Shown: one piece after another, positions 63,202 through 64,000 of the stretch
How the letters are laid out: each line of letters opens with the position of its first letter
Numbering within the stretch: position 1 is the first letter of the stretch
Assembly (NCBI GenBank): GCA_964621605.1
Contig: CAZUMJ010000003.1
Coordinates: forward strand, 60,783 to 124,782
Length of the DNA: 64,000 nucleotides
Reading direction: 5' to 3'
Source of the DNA: CAZUMJ01 sp964621605
Lineage (GTDB): Bacteria; Actinomycetota; Acidimicrobiia; Acidimicrobiales; Iamiaceae
Notes under the pieces: generated by a model
Databases searched by the model: none
The model's input: the letters and a program-made list of their open reading frames with translations, nothing else
Told to the model about the DNA's origin: nothing
Made by a program: the position numbers and the translations under genes

Positions 63202-64000
63202 CGACCGAGGATGGGGCGCCCTGGGGGCCACAGCAGCCGGTCGTGGGGCTGTACGGCACCGGGGTCGTGGCGGTGTCCGGTGCCGATGCTGCGTCGTTCC
63301 TGCAGGGGCAGCTCAGCCAGGACATCGCGGGGCTCGCGGTGGGTGCGTCGACGCCGTCGTTCCTGCTGAGCCCGCAGGGGAAGGTGGTGGCCTGGCTGCG
63401 GGTGACGCGGCTGGCTGACGAGTCGTTCCTGCTCGATGTCGTGGGTGCCGAGAGCCGCTCCGTGCTCGAACGGCTTCAGCGGTTCCGTCTGCGCACCAAG
63501 GTCGAGTTCGAGTACGCCGACTGGGAATGTGTGACCGTGCGCGGCCCGGGCGCGCAGGGGATTGCGGCCGCCGCTGCCGTGGCGGGCGAGGTGTACGCCC
63601 TGCCGGCGGCGTGGCCGGGCGTCGAGGGGTTCGACCTGGTGGGTCGGCGGGTGGCGGTGCCGTCTGATGCCGAGCTGGTGGATCGGGCGGTCGTCGACGG
63701 GCTGCGGGTGATGGCTGGGGTTCCGGCGATGGGCCGTGAGGCCACCGACGTCACGATTCCCGCGGAGCTCGGCCAGTGGGTCATCGACGCCTCGGTGAGC
63801 TTCACGAAGGGCTGCTACACCGGCCAGGAGTTGGTGGCTCGCATCGACAGCAGGGGCGGGAACGTGCCGCGTCCGATCCGGGGCCTGGTGCTGGGGGTCG
63901 ACGTCCCCAGCGCAACCGAGGCCGGTCGCGCCGCGCTCGGCGACGCTCCGCTCTGGGCCGCGGACGGCGACGCGCCGATCGGCAGGGTGACCACGGTGGG
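63198..64000 (+). CDS. ygfZ: YgfZ/GcvT-like folate-binding protein (3' truncated)
   Basis: The first 267 residues are seen; the frame stays open to the window end. The diagnostic YgfZ motif KGCYTGQELVAR is near residue 200, and the N-terminal VSGADAASFLQGQLSQDI and LSPQGKVVAWL fit the family. YgfZ/IBA57 proteins use tetrahydrofolate in repair or assembly of iron-sulfur enzymes such as radical SAM proteins. The ATG at 63198 overlaps the trpE stop. Confidence 0.92.
   Translation, partial: MTTEDGAPWGPQQPVVGLYGTGVVAVSGADAASFLQGQLSQDIAGLAVGASTPSFLLSPQGKVVAWLRVTRLADESFLLDVVGAESRSVLERLQRFRLRTKVEFEYADWECVTVRGPGAQGIAAAAAVAGEVYALPAAWPGVEGFDLVGRRVAVPSDAELVDRAVVDGLRVMAGVPAMGREATDVTIPAELGQWVIDASVSFTKGCYTGQELVARIDSRGGNVPRPIRGLVLGVDVPSATEAGRAALGDAPLWAADGDAPIGRVTTV

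Overview
This is about 64 kb of high-GC, gene-dense chromosome. It most likely comes from an actinobacterium, and probably from the Acidimicrobiia or a close relative. The supporting gene content is: a division cluster without ftsA but with SepF and a long DivIVA, the bacterial proteasome activator Bpa, a mycothiol synthase, menaquinone biosynthesis, the long IleRS type, and a TraR/DksA-lspA-rluD block. The lineage call is an inference from gene content and composition. Both ends cut through genes (murD and ygfZ), and a run of 100 N (62126-62225) interrupts trpE.

Layout. Bases 1-11412 hold the division and wall cluster: murD-ftsW-murG-murC-murB-ftsQ, a 180-base gap, ftsZ-pgeF-sepF-yggT, then divIVA. 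Most of these genes overlap by 4-8 bases. ileS follows on the minus strand, then the DksA-like/lspA/rluD operon, an Rrf2 regulator, a phosphatase-like enzyme, bpa and dnaE. Bases 22900-25400 hold an unknown gene, a nitroreductase and a CurA-like reductase. Bases 25482-35825 mix menaquinone genes (menE, menA, menH, menD, menF, menG) on both strands with maf, dusB and a DUF255 thioredoxin-fold protein. Bases 35884-42558 encode an M50 protease fused to a repeat region, YaaA, a methyltransferase and two membrane glycosyltransferases. Bases 42665-48691 are an accessory lipid-type region on the minus strand: a duplicated YbjQ protein, an epoxide hydrolase, two acyl-CoA synthetases and a MaoC protein. 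After this come a nucleotidyltransferase, rlmN, a secreted glycoside-hydrolase-like protein, a VIT/CCC1 transporter, mshD and nth. Bases 55857-64000 are a his/trp block: hisD-C-B-H-A-F, a GroES-like gene, hisI, trpE and ygfZ.

Two general features stand out. First, many genes on both strands have a TANNNT-type -10 box ending only 6-9 bases before the start codon, which points to widespread leaderless transcription and helps fix several starts. Second, the only well-formed stand-alone RNA signal is at about 55455-55560: a -10 box, two hairpins with C-rich loops and a near-perfect intrinsic terminator. I regard this as the best candidate for something undescribed. A second candidate is a possible proteasome link: Bpa ends in GTYL and the GroES-like protein in the his block ends in GLYL, both resembling the GQYL tails of known actinobacterial proteasome activators. 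No CRISPR array, complete insertion sequence, rRNA or tRNA was seen.
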